Counted from the stretch's first letter, positions 46,203-55,276 are shown. The stretch is DNA of 64,000 bases from Ulvibacterium sp965228935 (GCF_965228935.1 NZ_OZ245846.1:1178001-1242000); one strand, 5' to 3'. Made by a program: numbers and translations. Notes: a model not told the origin generated them from the letters alone.

Positions 46203-48335
46203 TCATTCCAAAGCAAAAGCTAAAATCTGGTTGCCTTTTTCCGTTCCCAATTTTTCGCCCCCACAGGCAATGGCAATGTATTGCTTTCCATTTACCTCGT
46301 ACATGGCTGGTGTTGCAAAGGCGGCTGCGGGTAGCTTGTACTCCCAAAGCAGTTCCCCGGTGTGTTTATTGAACACCCTAAAATACCCGTCCCGGGTAGC
46401 ACCGATAAATAAAAGGCCATTTTTGGTTACAATTGGGCCGCCGTAGTTTTCCGTGCCGATTCCGATTCCTTCATCGCCTAATTCCGGAGTATTCCCAAAG
46501 GGAATGGACCAAATGTATTCCCCTGTGTTCAGATCAATGGCGTGCATAGTACCCCAGGGAGGGGCTATAGCTGGAAGGCCATTACTATCTACAAATTTGT
46601 TGTAGCCCAAATGTTTGTATGGAATAGCTATAGAGTCATTTTGGGTCGTTTCCTCGGCAACACTATGTTGTATTTCCTCATCAAATAGAAATCGCAAAAG
46701 TGCATCCATCTCTTCCTTTGGAAGCTGTGGGAAACCCGTCATCATGCCCTTCCCCTGCGTAACAATGGTGGAAACTTCATCCTTTTCCTTTCTTAATTGC
46801 AGGTCGATCAACGAAGGAAAACCACTGGCCACCACACCTTTTCTATCCGCCTGATGACAGGTAATACAATATTTGTTGTACACACCCTGGCCCAAAGGCA
46901 ATCCAGCATAGTCGTTTTGGGCAATGCCCATTTGTAGCATACGCGGCATCTCGTTGGAATTCACATAGAGAATCCCATCCTCGGGATCGGCTCCTGCTCC
47001 TCCCCATTCGGCGGCCCCATCGTATCCAGGAAGAAGAATTACGGGCTCCAGACTTGGAGGGGCATAAATACGTTTATCCGCCGTTCTTAAGAGCTCCCGT
47101 AGTTCCTCTTGGTTTTCCGCATATGGGCTTACACTGTTCTCGGACAGTTCTGTGGATTGACGTGCAAACGGCTTTGGTTTTACCGGAAAAGGTTGGGTAG
47201 GCCAAGTTTCCTCACCCTCCAAAATGGTCTGGGGTACGGGATGTTCCTCAATATCGAACAAAGGTTCACCGGTCATTCGATTAAAAACATAGACATAACC
47301 TTGTTTTGTTACCTGGGCCACGGCCGGAATCTTTTTGCCATCCCGTTCCACCGTCAGAAGATTGGGTGGGGCAGGGGGGTCGCGGTCCCAAATGTCATGA
47401 TGTGTAAATTGAAAATGCCAGATACGGGCTCCGGTATTGCCATCCAAGGCCACCAAACTATTGGCATACAAATTGCTCCCTTTTCGAACGCCCCCATAAA
47501 AGTCGGGAGCTGCCGATCCCGTAGGCACATAAATGATTCCCGCCTCTTCGTCCACGGCCATACCGGCCCAATTATTGGCGGCACCTACGAGCGGACTCTT
47601 CCTAGGGTCTTCATCTCCCCAGGAGTCATACCCTTCTTCATCCGCTTCTGGAATGGTATGGAATACCCATTCAACGGCCCCTGTAATTACGTTAAAGGCC
47701 ATAACATCCCCAGGTGGTGCTCCAGGACCCTCGGATAATCGTAAAGGCATTGCAATAATATCCTTATAAACGGTTCCCGGGGTATTTGAAATCACGAATT
47801 TGTTTTGGGCGGATTCGGGTAGTCCGGAACGCATGTCTACCTTGCCGTCATCCCCGAAAGTTGGTATTGGTTTTCCGGTTAGGGCATTCAAGGCATACAA
47901 ATCCGAACCCCGGGTGTATAAAATCCGCTTGTCCTCTCCCTTCTCCCAATAGGAAACGCCACGGCTTGTGGAATGCCAAACTTTTACAGAATCTCCAAAT
48001 TGCCATATTTCCTTGCCTGTAGCGGCATGTAAGGCCACCACCCGCATGGCTGCCGTAACCCCATAGAGAATGGTGTCGGCAACAATAGGGTTCATTTGCA
48101 TCTGGCCCCAATCCGCGGCCTTATAAGACCAGGCCACTTTTAGGTTCTTAATATTTTCCGGTGTTATTTGGGATAAGATGGAATAATGGCTCCGTCCGGG
48201 ATCACCCAAATAGGAGGACCAGGTGACATAGGGGTTCTTAGAGCGATCTGTGTTTTCAGGAGGTTCACAACTTGTAAGAAGAACAAAGGTTATGGTGATT
48301 AAGGAAAAGAGGGAACAAAAAAGTTTGGACGGCAT
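46203..48335 (-). CDS. PQQ-dependent dehydrogenase lipoprotein with inserted cytochrome c
   Basis: The 710-residue protein has a lipoprotein signal (VLLTSC, lipid Cys at about 23). It is an eight-bladed quinoprotein propeller with repeated tryptophan-docking motifs (TGKEIWQFG, TGAVEWVFH, TGARIWHFQFTHHDIWDRD, TGEYIWSIPFG, TGELLWEYKLP). Between the last blades, about residue 485-570, lies a c-type heme site, CITCHQADRKG. This is the gcd-like branch with electrons passing from PQQ to the built-in heme. It should oxidise a sugar or alcohol in the periplasm. No PQQ synthesis genes are in the window. Confidence 0.9.
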   Translation of the reverse strand: MPSKLFCSLFSLITITFVLLTSCEPPENTDRSKNPYVTWSSYLGDPGRSHYSILSQITPENIKNLKVAWSYKAADWGQMQMNPIVADTILYGVTAAMRVVALHAATGKEIWQFGDSVKVWHSTSRGVSYWEKGEDKRILYTRGSDLYALNALTGKPIPTFGDDGKVDMRSGLPESAQNKFVISNTPGTVYKDIIAMPLRLSEGPGAPPGDVMAFNVITGAVEWVFHTIPEADEEGYDSWGDEDPRKSPLVGAANNWAGMAVDEEAGIIYVPTGSAAPDFYGGVRKGSNLYANSLVALDGNTGARIWHFQFTHHDIWDRDPPAPPNLLTVERDGKKIPAVAQVTKQGYVYVFNRMTGEPLFDIEEHPVPQTILEGEETWPTQPFPVKPKPFARQSTELSENSVSPYAENQEELRELLRTADKRIYAPPSLEPVILLPGYDGAAEWGGAGADPEDGILYVNSNEMPRMLQMGIAQNDYAGLPLGQGVYNKYCITCHQADRKGVVASGFPSLIDLQLRKEKDEVSTIVTQGKGMMTGFPQLPKEEMDALLRFLFDEEIQHSVAEETTQNDSIAIPYKHLGYNKFVDSNGLPAIAPPWGTMHAIDLNTGEYIWSIPFGNTPELGDEGIGIGTENYGGPIVTKNGLLFIGATRDGYFRVFNKHTGELLWEYKLPAAAFATPAMYEVNGKQYIAIACGGEKLGTEKGNQILAFALE

Positions 48336-48449
48336 GGATACGTTAGGATTAGTTTTTCTAAAAATACGGAAAAACGAAATAATTCCAATCCTCTACGAAC
48401 TATGCTCAAACCCAGGTATTAAATTACTAACGTGGCCGTACTTGATGTA

Positions 48450-49313
48450 CTAGAAGTACCGTTTTAAAATAGACCGTACCGACCCATAGTATGACTTACC
48501 GAATAAATTTAGATGTACCAACAAATAATAAAGTTGATATATATCCGTGCGTTCGCTCTCAAAAGGCTCCTTGGCAAAATGTTCCCCATAGGCATCGTAA
48601 AAGGAGGAATCAAATCCACCGAACAATCGGGTCATGGCAATATCCACTTCATGGTGGCCGTAGTATACCGCCGGATCGATTAAATAAGGCTTCCCCTCCT
48701 GCGAGATAAGATAATTTCCTCCCCACAAATCACCATGTAACAGGGCCGGTTCGGTTTTTGGGAAAAGATTTTGGCAGGTAGCGGAAAGCTTTGTTTCTGA
48801 TGGAACATCCGATACCGCAAGCCGTTTGTTATCCATAGCCATTTTAATCTGCGGAAGGAGCCGCTCATGGACGTAAAATTCGAACCATTGGGAATGAGGG
48901 CTATTTTCTTGGGGAAGGCTTCCAATAAAATTATCGCTCTCCCATCCGTAGAAATCGGATTGGGAAAACCGATGTAATGCGGCCAATTGATGTCCCAATT
49001 GTGCCATGTCTTTTTGGAAAGCCCTAGTCGGCTTGATGTATTCCATAATCAGAAAAGCACCTTTTTCCAGAGGCTCACAGAGCAAGACACTAGGCGCGGC
49101 CACAGCTTTGGTTTTGGAAATCGCTTCCAAACCCACCCTTTCGGCCAAGAACATTTTGTGGGCATTACTGTCATGATTTACTTTGCAAAAGAAATGCTCG
49201 TTTTCCGTTTCCAAGAGATAGGCTTGCGAGATATCACCACCAGAAAGTGAATGAACCTTTTCAATATTTATGCAAAGCTGATATTCAATATGGATTTTTA
49301 ATGATTTTTGCAT
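48450..49313 (-). CDS. Fructosamine kinase family protein
   Basis: The 287-residue protein has the aminoglycoside-phosphotransferase-like kinase fold. An N-terminal SLSGGDISQAYLLET precedes a Lys in FFCKVN. The catalytic loop is HGDLWGGN at about 191-198, and the metal-binding DPA is in LIDPAVYYGHHEVDIAM. The HGDLWxGN and GHxExDxAM motifs place it in the fructosamine/ketosamine-3-kinase family, which phosphorylates Amadori products in protein deglycation. It follows a divergent promoter region with a nested palindrome and precedes the PQQ dehydrogenase by 114 bases. It might also phosphorylate a free ketosamine in this cluster. Confidence 0.9.
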   Translation of the reverse strand: MQKSLKIHIEYQLCINIEKVHSLSGGDISQAYLLETENEHFFCKVNHDSNAHKMFLAERVGLEAISKTKAVAAPSVLLCEPLEKGAFLIMEYIKPTRAFQKDMAQLGHQLAALHRFSQSDFYGWESDNFIGSLPQENSPHSQWFEFYVHERLLPQIKMAMDNKRLAVSDVPSETKLSATCQNLFPKTEPALLHGDLWGGNYLISQEGKPYLIDPAVYYGHHEVDIAMTRLFGGFDSSFYDAYGEHFAKEPFESERTDIYQLYYLLVHLNLFGKSYYGSVRSILKRYF

Positions 49314-49340
49314 ATCTGTAAATTTAAGATCATTTTGATA

Positions 49341-49436
49341 CTCTTGAGACCTGTTCCAATCGAAATCCCCTGGGACTTATCAAAAATATGGGCTTAGTCT
49401 ATACCCAGGGGCTGGCCAAATCGAAAATTTCAAGAG
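49341..49436. repeat. Nested inverted repeats in a divergent promoter region
   Basis: CTCTTGA (49341-49347) pairs with TCAAGAG (49430-49436). Nested inside, CCCCTGGG (49367-49374) pairs with CCCAGGGG (49404-49411). The inner and outer arms are separated by 19 bases on the left and 18 on the right, so the structure is nearly symmetric. Direct echoes CCAATCGAAAT and CCAAATCGAAAAT lie between the arms. It sits between the starts of the kinase and the acyltransferase. Confidence 0.55.
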
Positions 49437-49478
49437 TAGATTCTTTTTGAACCCTCAACCAATTATTGACTATATTGT

Positions 49479-50606
49479 ATGTCCATAAAAACCAACCTAG
49501 TGTCACAATTCGCCGAAAATGTATCGAAACGCCTCTTCTCGTTGGATGTTTTTAGAGGGCTCACCATGTTTCTCTTAATCGCGGAAGCTGCAGGATTCCA
49601 TCATAGTTTTGTAGAACTTACGGAGGGCACTGCCTATTCCGGTCTTGCCCATCAATTGGAGCATCATCCATGGAACGGTCTTCGGTTTTGGGATTTGATC
49701 CAACCCTTTTTTATGTTTATTGTAGGAGTGGCCATGCCGTTTTCACTTAGGAAACGATTGGCTTCCGGAAGCCGTGCGGATGTGAACCGGCATATCCTTA
49801 GGCGCTGTTTTTTGCTATTTAGTTTCGGGGCATTATTGCACTGTGTATATGCGCATGCCCTTGTTTGGGAGCTTTGGAATGTTTTGGTACAACTCGCCTT
49901 TACGATCTTGATAGCCTATGCCATTATGCATCTTCCGCACAGGCTACAAATCGGCATATCGGTTGTATTGCTGATCCTGACCGAAGTATTGTATCGTGCT
50001 TATAACCCGTCCGCCCCGTATGCCCAGGGCCATGATAGTTTCGGTTCCTTTGTGGATATGTTGGTCATGGGAAAGACCAACGGAGGTTATTGGGTTTTTG
50101 TGAATTTTGTCCCAACGGCGGCACATACCATTTGGGGCGTAATTTGCGGGCAGGTATTGCTGTCAAAAATTCCCGAAAGGGAAAAAATAAAGCTTTTTTT
50201 ACTATGGGGAACAGCCATTTTGATTTTCGGGTTCGCCCTGGATTGGCTCCATATTACCCCTATAATAAAACGTATCGCCACATCTTCCTTTACCTTGGCT
50301 TCCGGAGGGTTCGCCATTCTCACCTTGGCCCTTTTTTATTGGGCGATAGATGTGAAGGATAACCATAAAAAGTGGCTGAGGACTTTTTCGGTGGTGGGGA
50401 CCAATTCCATTTTCATTTATCTTTTTGCCGAAACGGTAGGCCATCAATGGTTCCGAGATTTTGGAAAAATATGGACGGAAGGTCTTTTGGGCCCTTTGGG
50501 AATATCCCAAAATTGGATTATGGTCATCAACTCGGTATTCGTGCTTTTTATCTTTTGGTATCTTACCTATTTTTTGGATAAAAAGAAGGTGTATTTTAAA
50601 GTGTGA
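49479..50606 (+). CDS. HGSNAT-like (DUF5009) membrane acyltransferase
   Basis: The 375-residue protein has about ten membrane helices. Its N-terminal signature RLFSLDVFRGLTMFLLIAEA and FWDLIQPFFMFIVGVAMPFS are those of the heparan-alpha-glucosaminide N-acetyltransferase family and its bacterial relatives (DUF5009/DUF1624). The human enzyme passes an acetyl group across the lysosomal membrane to glucosamine. Bacterial roles are not established, but the genes cluster with glycan catabolism. The start at 49479 is an ATG (MSIKTNL); a TATATTG box lies immediately upstream. It is followed by the DUF1080 lipoprotein after 53 bases. Confidence 0.82.
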   Translation: MSIKTNLVSQFAENVSKRLFSLDVFRGLTMFLLIAEAAGFHHSFVELTEGTAYSGLAHQLEHHPWNGLRFWDLIQPFFMFIVGVAMPFSLRKRLASGSRADVNRHILRRCFLLFSFGALLHCVYAHALVWELWNVLVQLAFTILIAYAIMHLPHRLQIGISVVLLILTEVLYRAYNPSAPYAQGHDSFGSFVDMLVMGKTNGGYWVFVNFVPTAAHTIWGVICGQVLLSKIPEREKIKLFLLWGTAILIFGFALDWLHITPIIKRIATSSFTLASGGFAILTLALFYWAIDVKDNHKKWLRTFSVVGTNSIFIYLFAETVGHQWFRDFGKIWTEGLLGPLGISQNWIMVINSVFVLFIFWYLTYFLDKKKVYFKV

Positions 50607-50659
50607 CCCCATTGCCCAGAGCAAATTCTTCATTCTGTAGAAACCTCAAATTAAATATA

Positions 50660-51532
50660 ATGATTCGTTATAGTTCCAGCATATCATACCTCGTTTTCAG
50701 CCTTTTTCTATTTTCTTCCTGTGCCTCACAGAAGACGGCAACTTCCGATGAAGGTTGGAAAGCCTTGTTCAATGGAAAAAACTTGGAGGGATGGACGACC
50801 AAGATCCATCATTACGAAGTAGGGAAAAACCACGGCGATACCTTTCGTGTAGAGGATAGCATTATAAAAGTGCGTTATGACCAATATGAAGGGGATTTCA
50901 ATGACCGTTTTGGACACTTGTATTATGATACGCCCTACTCGTATTTTCATTTGCAGCTCGATTACCGTTTTGTAGGGGAACTCCACCCTGGGGCTCCAAG
51001 CTATACCTTGAAGAATAGTGGTGTAATGTTCCATTCGCAAGATCCCAGAACAATGCTTAAGGAGCAAAACTGGCCCATTTCGGTGGAGATGCAGTTTTTG
51101 GCGGGTATTGAAGCCGGACAATCCCGACCTACGGGCAATATGTGCTCTCCGGGTACCGAAGTGATTTTTGAAGGGGAACTTTACCCTGGGCATTGTATCA
51201 GTTCCAACTCCAAGACCTATTATGGTGATCAATGGGTCAGGGCCGAGCTCATTGTACGAGGGGATTCCCTGGTTACCCATATCATTAATGGCGAAAAGGT
51301 GTTGGAATATACCCGACCCCAGATCGGAGGTGGGGTGGTAGAAGGATTCGATCCGAAGATAAAGAAGGACGGACAACTTTTAAAGGAAGGCCTTATTGCC
51401 TTACAGAGCGAAGGCCAGCCTATTGATTTTAGGAATATAAGGATAAAAAACTTAAAAGGATGTAGGGATCCAAAGGCCAAGAATTTTGGGAAACACTACA
51501 TCAAGGCGGACAATAAAAAATGTGTGTATTAA
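50660..51532 (+). CDS. DUF1080 (3-keto-disaccharide hydrolase) lipoprotein
   Basis: The protein has 290 residues from the ATG at 50660. It has a lipoprotein signal (MIRYSSSISYLVFSLFLFSS then Cys in SCAS). A DUF1080 concanavalin-like domain follows, with WKALFNGKNLEGWTTK at the start, SGVMFHSQ in the middle, and VLEYTRPQIGG then ALQSEGQPIDFRNIRI at the end. DUF1080 proteins act on 3-keto-glycosides in recently described pathways, often next to Gfo/Idh dehydrogenases, which fits this cluster. It should face the periplasm. The C-terminal tail (KGCRDPKAKNFGKHYIKADN) is an extension beyond the usual fold. The upstream frame to 50603 overlaps the acyltransferase gene and is not used. Confidence 0.85.
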   Translation: MIRYSSSISYLVFSLFLFSSCASQKTATSDEGWKALFNGKNLEGWTTKIHHYEVGKNHGDTFRVEDSIIKVRYDQYEGDFNDRFGHLYYDTPYSYFHLQLDYRFVGELHPGAPSYTLKNSGVMFHSQDPRTMLKEQNWPISVEMQFLAGIEAGQSRPTGNMCSPGTEVIFEGELYPGHCISSNSKTYYGDQWVRAELIVRGDSLVTHIINGEKVLEYTRPQIGGGVVEGFDPKIKKDGQLLKEGLIALQSEGQPIDFRNIRIKNLKGCRDPKAKNFGKHYIKADNKKCVY

Positions 51533-51539
51533 AACGGAT

Positions 51540-52322
51540 TTAGCACAGATCCTCGGGATATTTGCCGGCCGTCATCCAACCGCCATCCACATTGATCGTT
51601 AGGCCATTGATATGGGAAGCTTCATCCGAAAGGAGAAAGAGGCAGGCTTTTGCAATATCCTCTGGAGTTCCTACGCGACCATTTGGATTGAGTTGGGACC
51701 AGGTTCCTTCGTAATCGGGTTGTTCTTCCTTGGTCCGCTCCGTTAAAGTGGCCCCCGGAGCAACGGCGTTTATTAGAATGCGATGTTCTGCCAGTTCATA
51801 GGCCAAATTGATGGCCATCATTCGTAGAGCGGCTTTGGTCATGGCATAGGTGGTCAAATGGCGATAGGCCCGTAAACCCACTTGGGAGGACATCAAAACG
51901 ACTTTACCTCCCGTACCTTGTTTGATCATTTCCTTGGCCGCGCGTTGAACCAAGAAAAAGGCACCCTGCATATTGAGACGTGTAACCTTTTGAAAGGATT
52001 CCGGCGTAAAGTCCAAAAAATCCCCAAAAAGTGTGATGCCTGCATTTGGGACTATAAAATCGATTTTTCCGAATCGCTCTTTGGTAAAATCGACCATTTC
52101 ATTTATAAAGGTTACATCTCCGGCATCCCCGGAAAAGGGAAGACAGCTGTAAGGATATTTGGCATTAATTTTATCGGAAGCGGTTTGGGCCTTATCTTCA
52201 TCTATATCGTTTAGGATAATCCTCGCTTCGGCCGCCGCCAAAAGCTCTACAATGGCATAGCCAATACCCTCACCGGCTCCGGTTACTATGGCTACCTTAT
52301 TTCGCAAACCCGAGTATTTCAT
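51540..52322 (-). CDS. SDR family oxidoreductase
   Basis: The 260-residue protein is a classical short-chain dehydrogenase. The cofactor motif is TGAGEGIG (14-21), followed by NAG in VPNAGITLFG. The catalytic Ser is in VLMSSQVG, and YAMTK gives Tyr at about 157 and Lys four residues later. A closing INVDGGW is present. The Asp at the end of beta strand 2 (NDIDEDK) suggests NAD preference. With the SMP-30 lactonase it could oxidise an aldose to a lactone. Its ATG overlaps the SMP-30 stop by 4 bases. Confidence 0.92.
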   Translation of the reverse strand: MKYSGLRNKVAIVTGAGEGIGYAIVELLAAAEARIILNDIDEDKAQTASDKINAKYPYSCLPFSGDAGDVTFINEMVDFTKERFGKIDFIVPNAGITLFGDFLDFTPESFQKVTRLNMQGAFFLVQRAAKEMIKQGTGGKVVLMSSQVGLRAYRHLTTYAMTKAALRMMAINLAYELAEHRILINAVAPGATLTERTKEEQPDYEGTWSQLNPNGRVGTPEDIAKACLFLLSDEASHINGLTINVDGGWMTAGKYPEDLC

Positions 52323-53206
52323 GCACTGTCCTTAAAATAAGTTATGGGCGTACCCTTTACTTGGGACTCATATACAAAGAGCCCGCCACTTAATGGAAAT
52401 TCTTCCAACTGACTTTGCGAAAGACCGCTCCTTGCCGTGGTAATATACAAGGTTTTTAAATCATTTCCACCAAAACAACAGGAAGTCACATGAGGAGCCT
52501 CAACTTCTACCTGCTCTAATACCTCACCGGTATTTGGGTTCCATCTACGAATACAATTTCCGCCCCAATGGGCAATCCAAAGCATATCTTCGCTATCGAT
52601 GCTCATCCCATCCGGCCCACCAAATTCCCGGGGAATAGAAAAAGCGACTTGTTTGTTCGTGATTTCGCTGGTCGCGATATCATAATCGTATCGCCAAATT
52701 TCATATGCGGTGGTATCTATATAGTAAAATGCTTTTTGATCGGATGTCCATGCCATACCATTGGAAATGGAAGTATCTGCAATATGTTGGGTAGTATTCA
52801 TTTGAGGGTCTACCCGATAAAGGTTGCCCATTTTTGGGGCAGCTTTTTTATGCATACTCCCTATCCAAAAATTGCCATTGGGATCAACCTTACCGTCATT
52901 ATACCGCATTTCTGGATTCGCATTTTTGAGCACCGGAAGCCTAATCAATTCTTCGTTGGCTAAATTAAAAGTGGCCAACCCGGATTCCAGGGCCAAGAGC
53001 ACGGTTCCATTATCAGTAGGGACTACGGCTCCCAGCATTCCGTCGAAAGTCCATTGTTTGTGCTCACCTTGGGTTTGATTAAAGAAGTGTAAACCATTTC
53101 CCTCGATATCTACCCATAGCAAATGCTGTTTTTTCCAGTCCCAAACCGGGCCTTCTCCCAAAATGGATTTGGTGTCCAACAATAAGTGGGCATTAGCGGT
53201 TTTCAT
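52319..53206 (-). CDS. SMP-30/gluconolactonase family protein
   Basis: The 295-residue protein is a six-bladed propeller hydrolase. It opens SILGEGPVWDWKKQHLLWVD, where the Glu is a metal ligand. RYNDGKVDPNGNFWIGSM, ISNGMAWTSD and GGPDGMSIDSEDMLWIAHW carry the Asn and Asp metal ligands. The family opens sugar lactones to aldonates. It sits between the ADH (14 bases upstream) and the SDR (overlapping), a setting for oxidation of a sugar to an aldonate in the cytoplasm. Confidence 0.92.
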   Translation of the reverse strand: MKTANAHLLLDTKSILGEGPVWDWKKQHLLWVDIEGNGLHFFNQTQGEHKQWTFDGMLGAVVPTDNGTVLLALESGLATFNLANEELIRLPVLKNANPEMRYNDGKVDPNGNFWIGSMHKKAAPKMGNLYRVDPQMNTTQHIADTSISNGMAWTSDQKAFYYIDTTAYEIWRYDYDIATSEITNKQVAFSIPREFGGPDGMSIDSEDMLWIAHWGGNCIRRWNPNTGEVLEQVEVEAPHVTSCCFGGNDLKTLYITTARSGLSQSQLEEFPLSGGLFVYESQVKGTPITYFKDSA

Positions 53207-53220
53207 ATCACATTCTAAAA

Positions 53221-54252
53221 TTAGGAAGGATATAATAATATCTTTAATGATTTTTTTTGTTCCATCAAGTCAAACCCCTTTTGCCAATCACTGAGCGGCA
53301 TACGGTGAGAGATGGTGTCTTCCAAATTAATGTTTCCTTGATTAATGATTTCTACCGCCCGATCCCATGTGGCCCGAGTATAGCCTACAGAACCTTTGAT
53401 GTTCAATTGTCGAAAGGCCGTCAAATCAAAAGGAATGGTAATTTCCTTGCCAAAATGGCCCACTTGCACATATTGGCCCAATGGCCTTAAGGCAGTAAGA
53501 CAATTGGCAACCGAGCCTTGTGCCCCTGCAGTCTCAAAGGCGATATCTACACCTTTTCCTTTGGTCTCCTGTTGTATAACTTCCTGCAAGTCCTCAACAT
53601 CGACCATTACGGTAGCATGTGCGCCCCACTCCAAAGCGGTTTTGAGCTTATGCTCGTCCTCACGAGTCCCCGCAACAATGGTTTTTAAACCTTGGGCCAA
53701 TAACAATTTCAATAAAAGCATCCCGATAGGGCCTGGACCGGAGAGCAGAACGGTATCCCCAAATTGCACATTGGCGATCTCGCCCACGGCACGTACGGCA
53801 ACGGCAAAAGGCTCTACCAAAGCCGAAACATCATCGCTTACATGGGCTGCCGTGGCATATAACTGATCCGGACGTGCGACCACATATTTAGTGAAAGCAC
53901 CATTAACACCATGTCCCATACCGCGTCTGGCCCTACAGAACATGAAGTCACCGCTATGGCAATACTCACAATCATTACAAACAACGGTAAGTGCTCCAAG
54001 CACACTAAAACGCCCCCCAAGATCGATACCCTCGGTATTGGGCCCTTTTTCAACGACCCGTCCGGAAAACTCATGGCCCAAGATTACGGGAGGGTAGTTT
54101 TTAAAAGTGTCGTGGTAGACGTGTAGATCTGTTCCACAAACGCCACAAGAATTCACTTCTAAAACCACTTTGCCCTTTTCCACTTTTGGGTCTGGCATGT
54201 CCTGGAGGCGAACATTGCCCTGTCCTTTATCGTATTTTACAAGTGCTTCCAT
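53221..54252 (-). CDS. Zinc-dependent alcohol/polyol dehydrogenase (MDR)
   Basis: The protein has 343 residues from the ATG at 54252. The catalytic zinc site is CGVCGTDLHVYH plus ILGHEFSGRV. The structural zinc loop is CNDCEYCHSGDFMFC. The NAD site is LLSGPGPIGMLLLKLL. It belongs to the sorbitol/threonine/L-idonate dehydrogenase group. Its start shares one base with the transketolase C subunit stop (TGATG), so they are cotranslated. The likely reaction is oxidation of a polyol or aldonate to a ketose or keto acid. Confidence 0.92.
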   Translation of the reverse strand: MEALVKYDKGQGNVRLQDMPDPKVEKGKVVLEVNSCGVCGTDLHVYHDTFKNYPPVILGHEFSGRVVEKGPNTEGIDLGGRFSVLGALTVVCNDCEYCHSGDFMFCRARRGMGHGVNGAFTKYVVARPDQLYATAAHVSDDVSALVEPFAVAVRAVGEIANVQFGDTVLLSGPGPIGMLLLKLLLAQGLKTIVAGTREDEHKLKTALEWGAHATVMVDVEDLQEVIQQETKGKGVDIAFETAGAQGSVANCLTALRPLGQYVQVGHFGKEITIPFDLTAFRQLNIKGSVGYTRATWDRAVEIINQGNINLEDTISHRMPLSDWQKGFDLMEQKKSLKILLYPS

Positions 54253-55181
54253 CACATAAGAATTTTAGTTGCCTTTTCTACAATATCCTTCGCCCTAAGA
54301 CCATAGAGGTCCATTAACTCTTGGCTCTGACCCGATTCCCCAAATGTATCCAGTATTCCCACACGATGCACGGGGCAAGGATGGTTTTCCGAAACAACAC
54401 CGGCAACAGCCTCCCCTAAACCTGCCAAGATGGAATGTTCCTCTGCGGTTACAATACCTTTAGTTTCCTTGGCCGCCTGGATAATGGCGGATTCGTCCAA
54501 AGGCTTAATGGTAGGCATATGCAGCACCCTTGCGGAATACCCTTCCTTTTGAAGCAAATCCGCAGCTTGTAATCCTTCGCTTACCATAATTCCTGTAGTG
54601 ATTATGGTGACATCGGATCCCTCTCGTAATAATTTTGCCTTTCCAATTTCAAAATCTTCATGAATCTCGGGAACTACGGGATATTTATCCCGTCCAAAGC
54701 GCAGATATACCGGGCCGTGCATATTTGCTGCGGCATGCGTGGCCAAGCGGGATTCTTCATAATCCCCTGGAACGATTACGGTCATATTGGGCAATGTCCT
54801 GGCCATTCCGATATCTTCATTGGATTGATGCGATGCTCCATCTCCCCCGGTAGTGATTCCGCAATGTGTTACCCCAATTTTGACATTCAACTTTGGGTAG
54901 GCGATACTACTTCGCATTTGGTCTCCCGCCCTACAGGTGGCAAACACCCCAAAGGTAGAGGCAAAGGGAATAAAACCTTCCAAAGCCAGACCGGCGGCCG
55001 CGGAGAGCATATTTTGTTCCTGAACACCACAATTGAAAAAACGGTCGGGAAAAACGGCCTCGAACTGTTCGGTCAAGGTTGCTTTGGCTACATCCGAATC
55101 CAGGACCAAAACCTTTTCGTTCTTCTTGCCAAGTTCTATGAGGGCATCGGCATAACCTTGCCTCGTTTGTTTGTATTCCAT
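54252..55181 (-). CDS. Transketolase, C-terminal subunit
   Basis: The 309-residue protein covers the pyrimidine-binding and C-terminal domains of a split transketolase. Seen are DSDVAKATLTEQF, the catalytic Glu in FNCGVQEQNML, GVTHCGITTGGDGASHQSNED, and the C-terminal VHRVGILDTFGESG. Split transketolases are common in sugar catabolic clusters in addition to a full-length housekeeping enzyme. With the N subunit it moves a two-carbon ketol unit between sugars using thiamine diphosphate. A heptamer tandem repeat lies between the two subunit genes. Confidence 0.93.
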   Translation of the reverse strand: MEYKQTRQGYADALIELGKKNEKVLVLDSDVAKATLTEQFEAVFPDRFFNCGVQEQNMLSAAAGLALEGFIPFASTFGVFATCRAGDQMRSSIAYPKLNVKIGVTHCGITTGGDGASHQSNEDIGMARTLPNMTVIVPGDYEESRLATHAAANMHGPVYLRFGRDKYPVVPEIHEDFEIGKAKLLREGSDVTIITTGIMVSEGLQAADLLQKEGYSARVLHMPTIKPLDESAIIQAAKETKGIVTAEEHSILAGLGEAVAGVVSENHPCPVHRVGILDTFGESGQSQELMDLYGLRAKDIVEKATKILM

Positions 55182-55229
55182 GTTTTAAGTTACTCAGTAA
55201 TCCGGTTATTGCGTTATTTTATTTTTTAA

Positions 55230-55268
55230 GATTTGGAATTTGGAATTTGGAATTTGGAATTTGGAATT
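55230..55268 (-). repeat. Heptanucleotide tandem repeat (ATTTGGA)5
   Basis: Five perfect ATTTGGA units plus ATTT lie in the 95-base gap between the transketolase N and C genes. On the transcribed strand the unit is TCCAAAT. Length variation by slippage would change the spacing between the two coupled subunits, not the reading frame of either. Confidence 0.85.
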
Positions 55269-55276
55269 TCTTCAAC

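Noticed and set aside
50726..51376. 216-codon minus-strand frame opposite the DUF1080 gene
   Set aside because: No motifs, and the plus-strand product is a recognisable lipoprotein with the DUF1080 fold.
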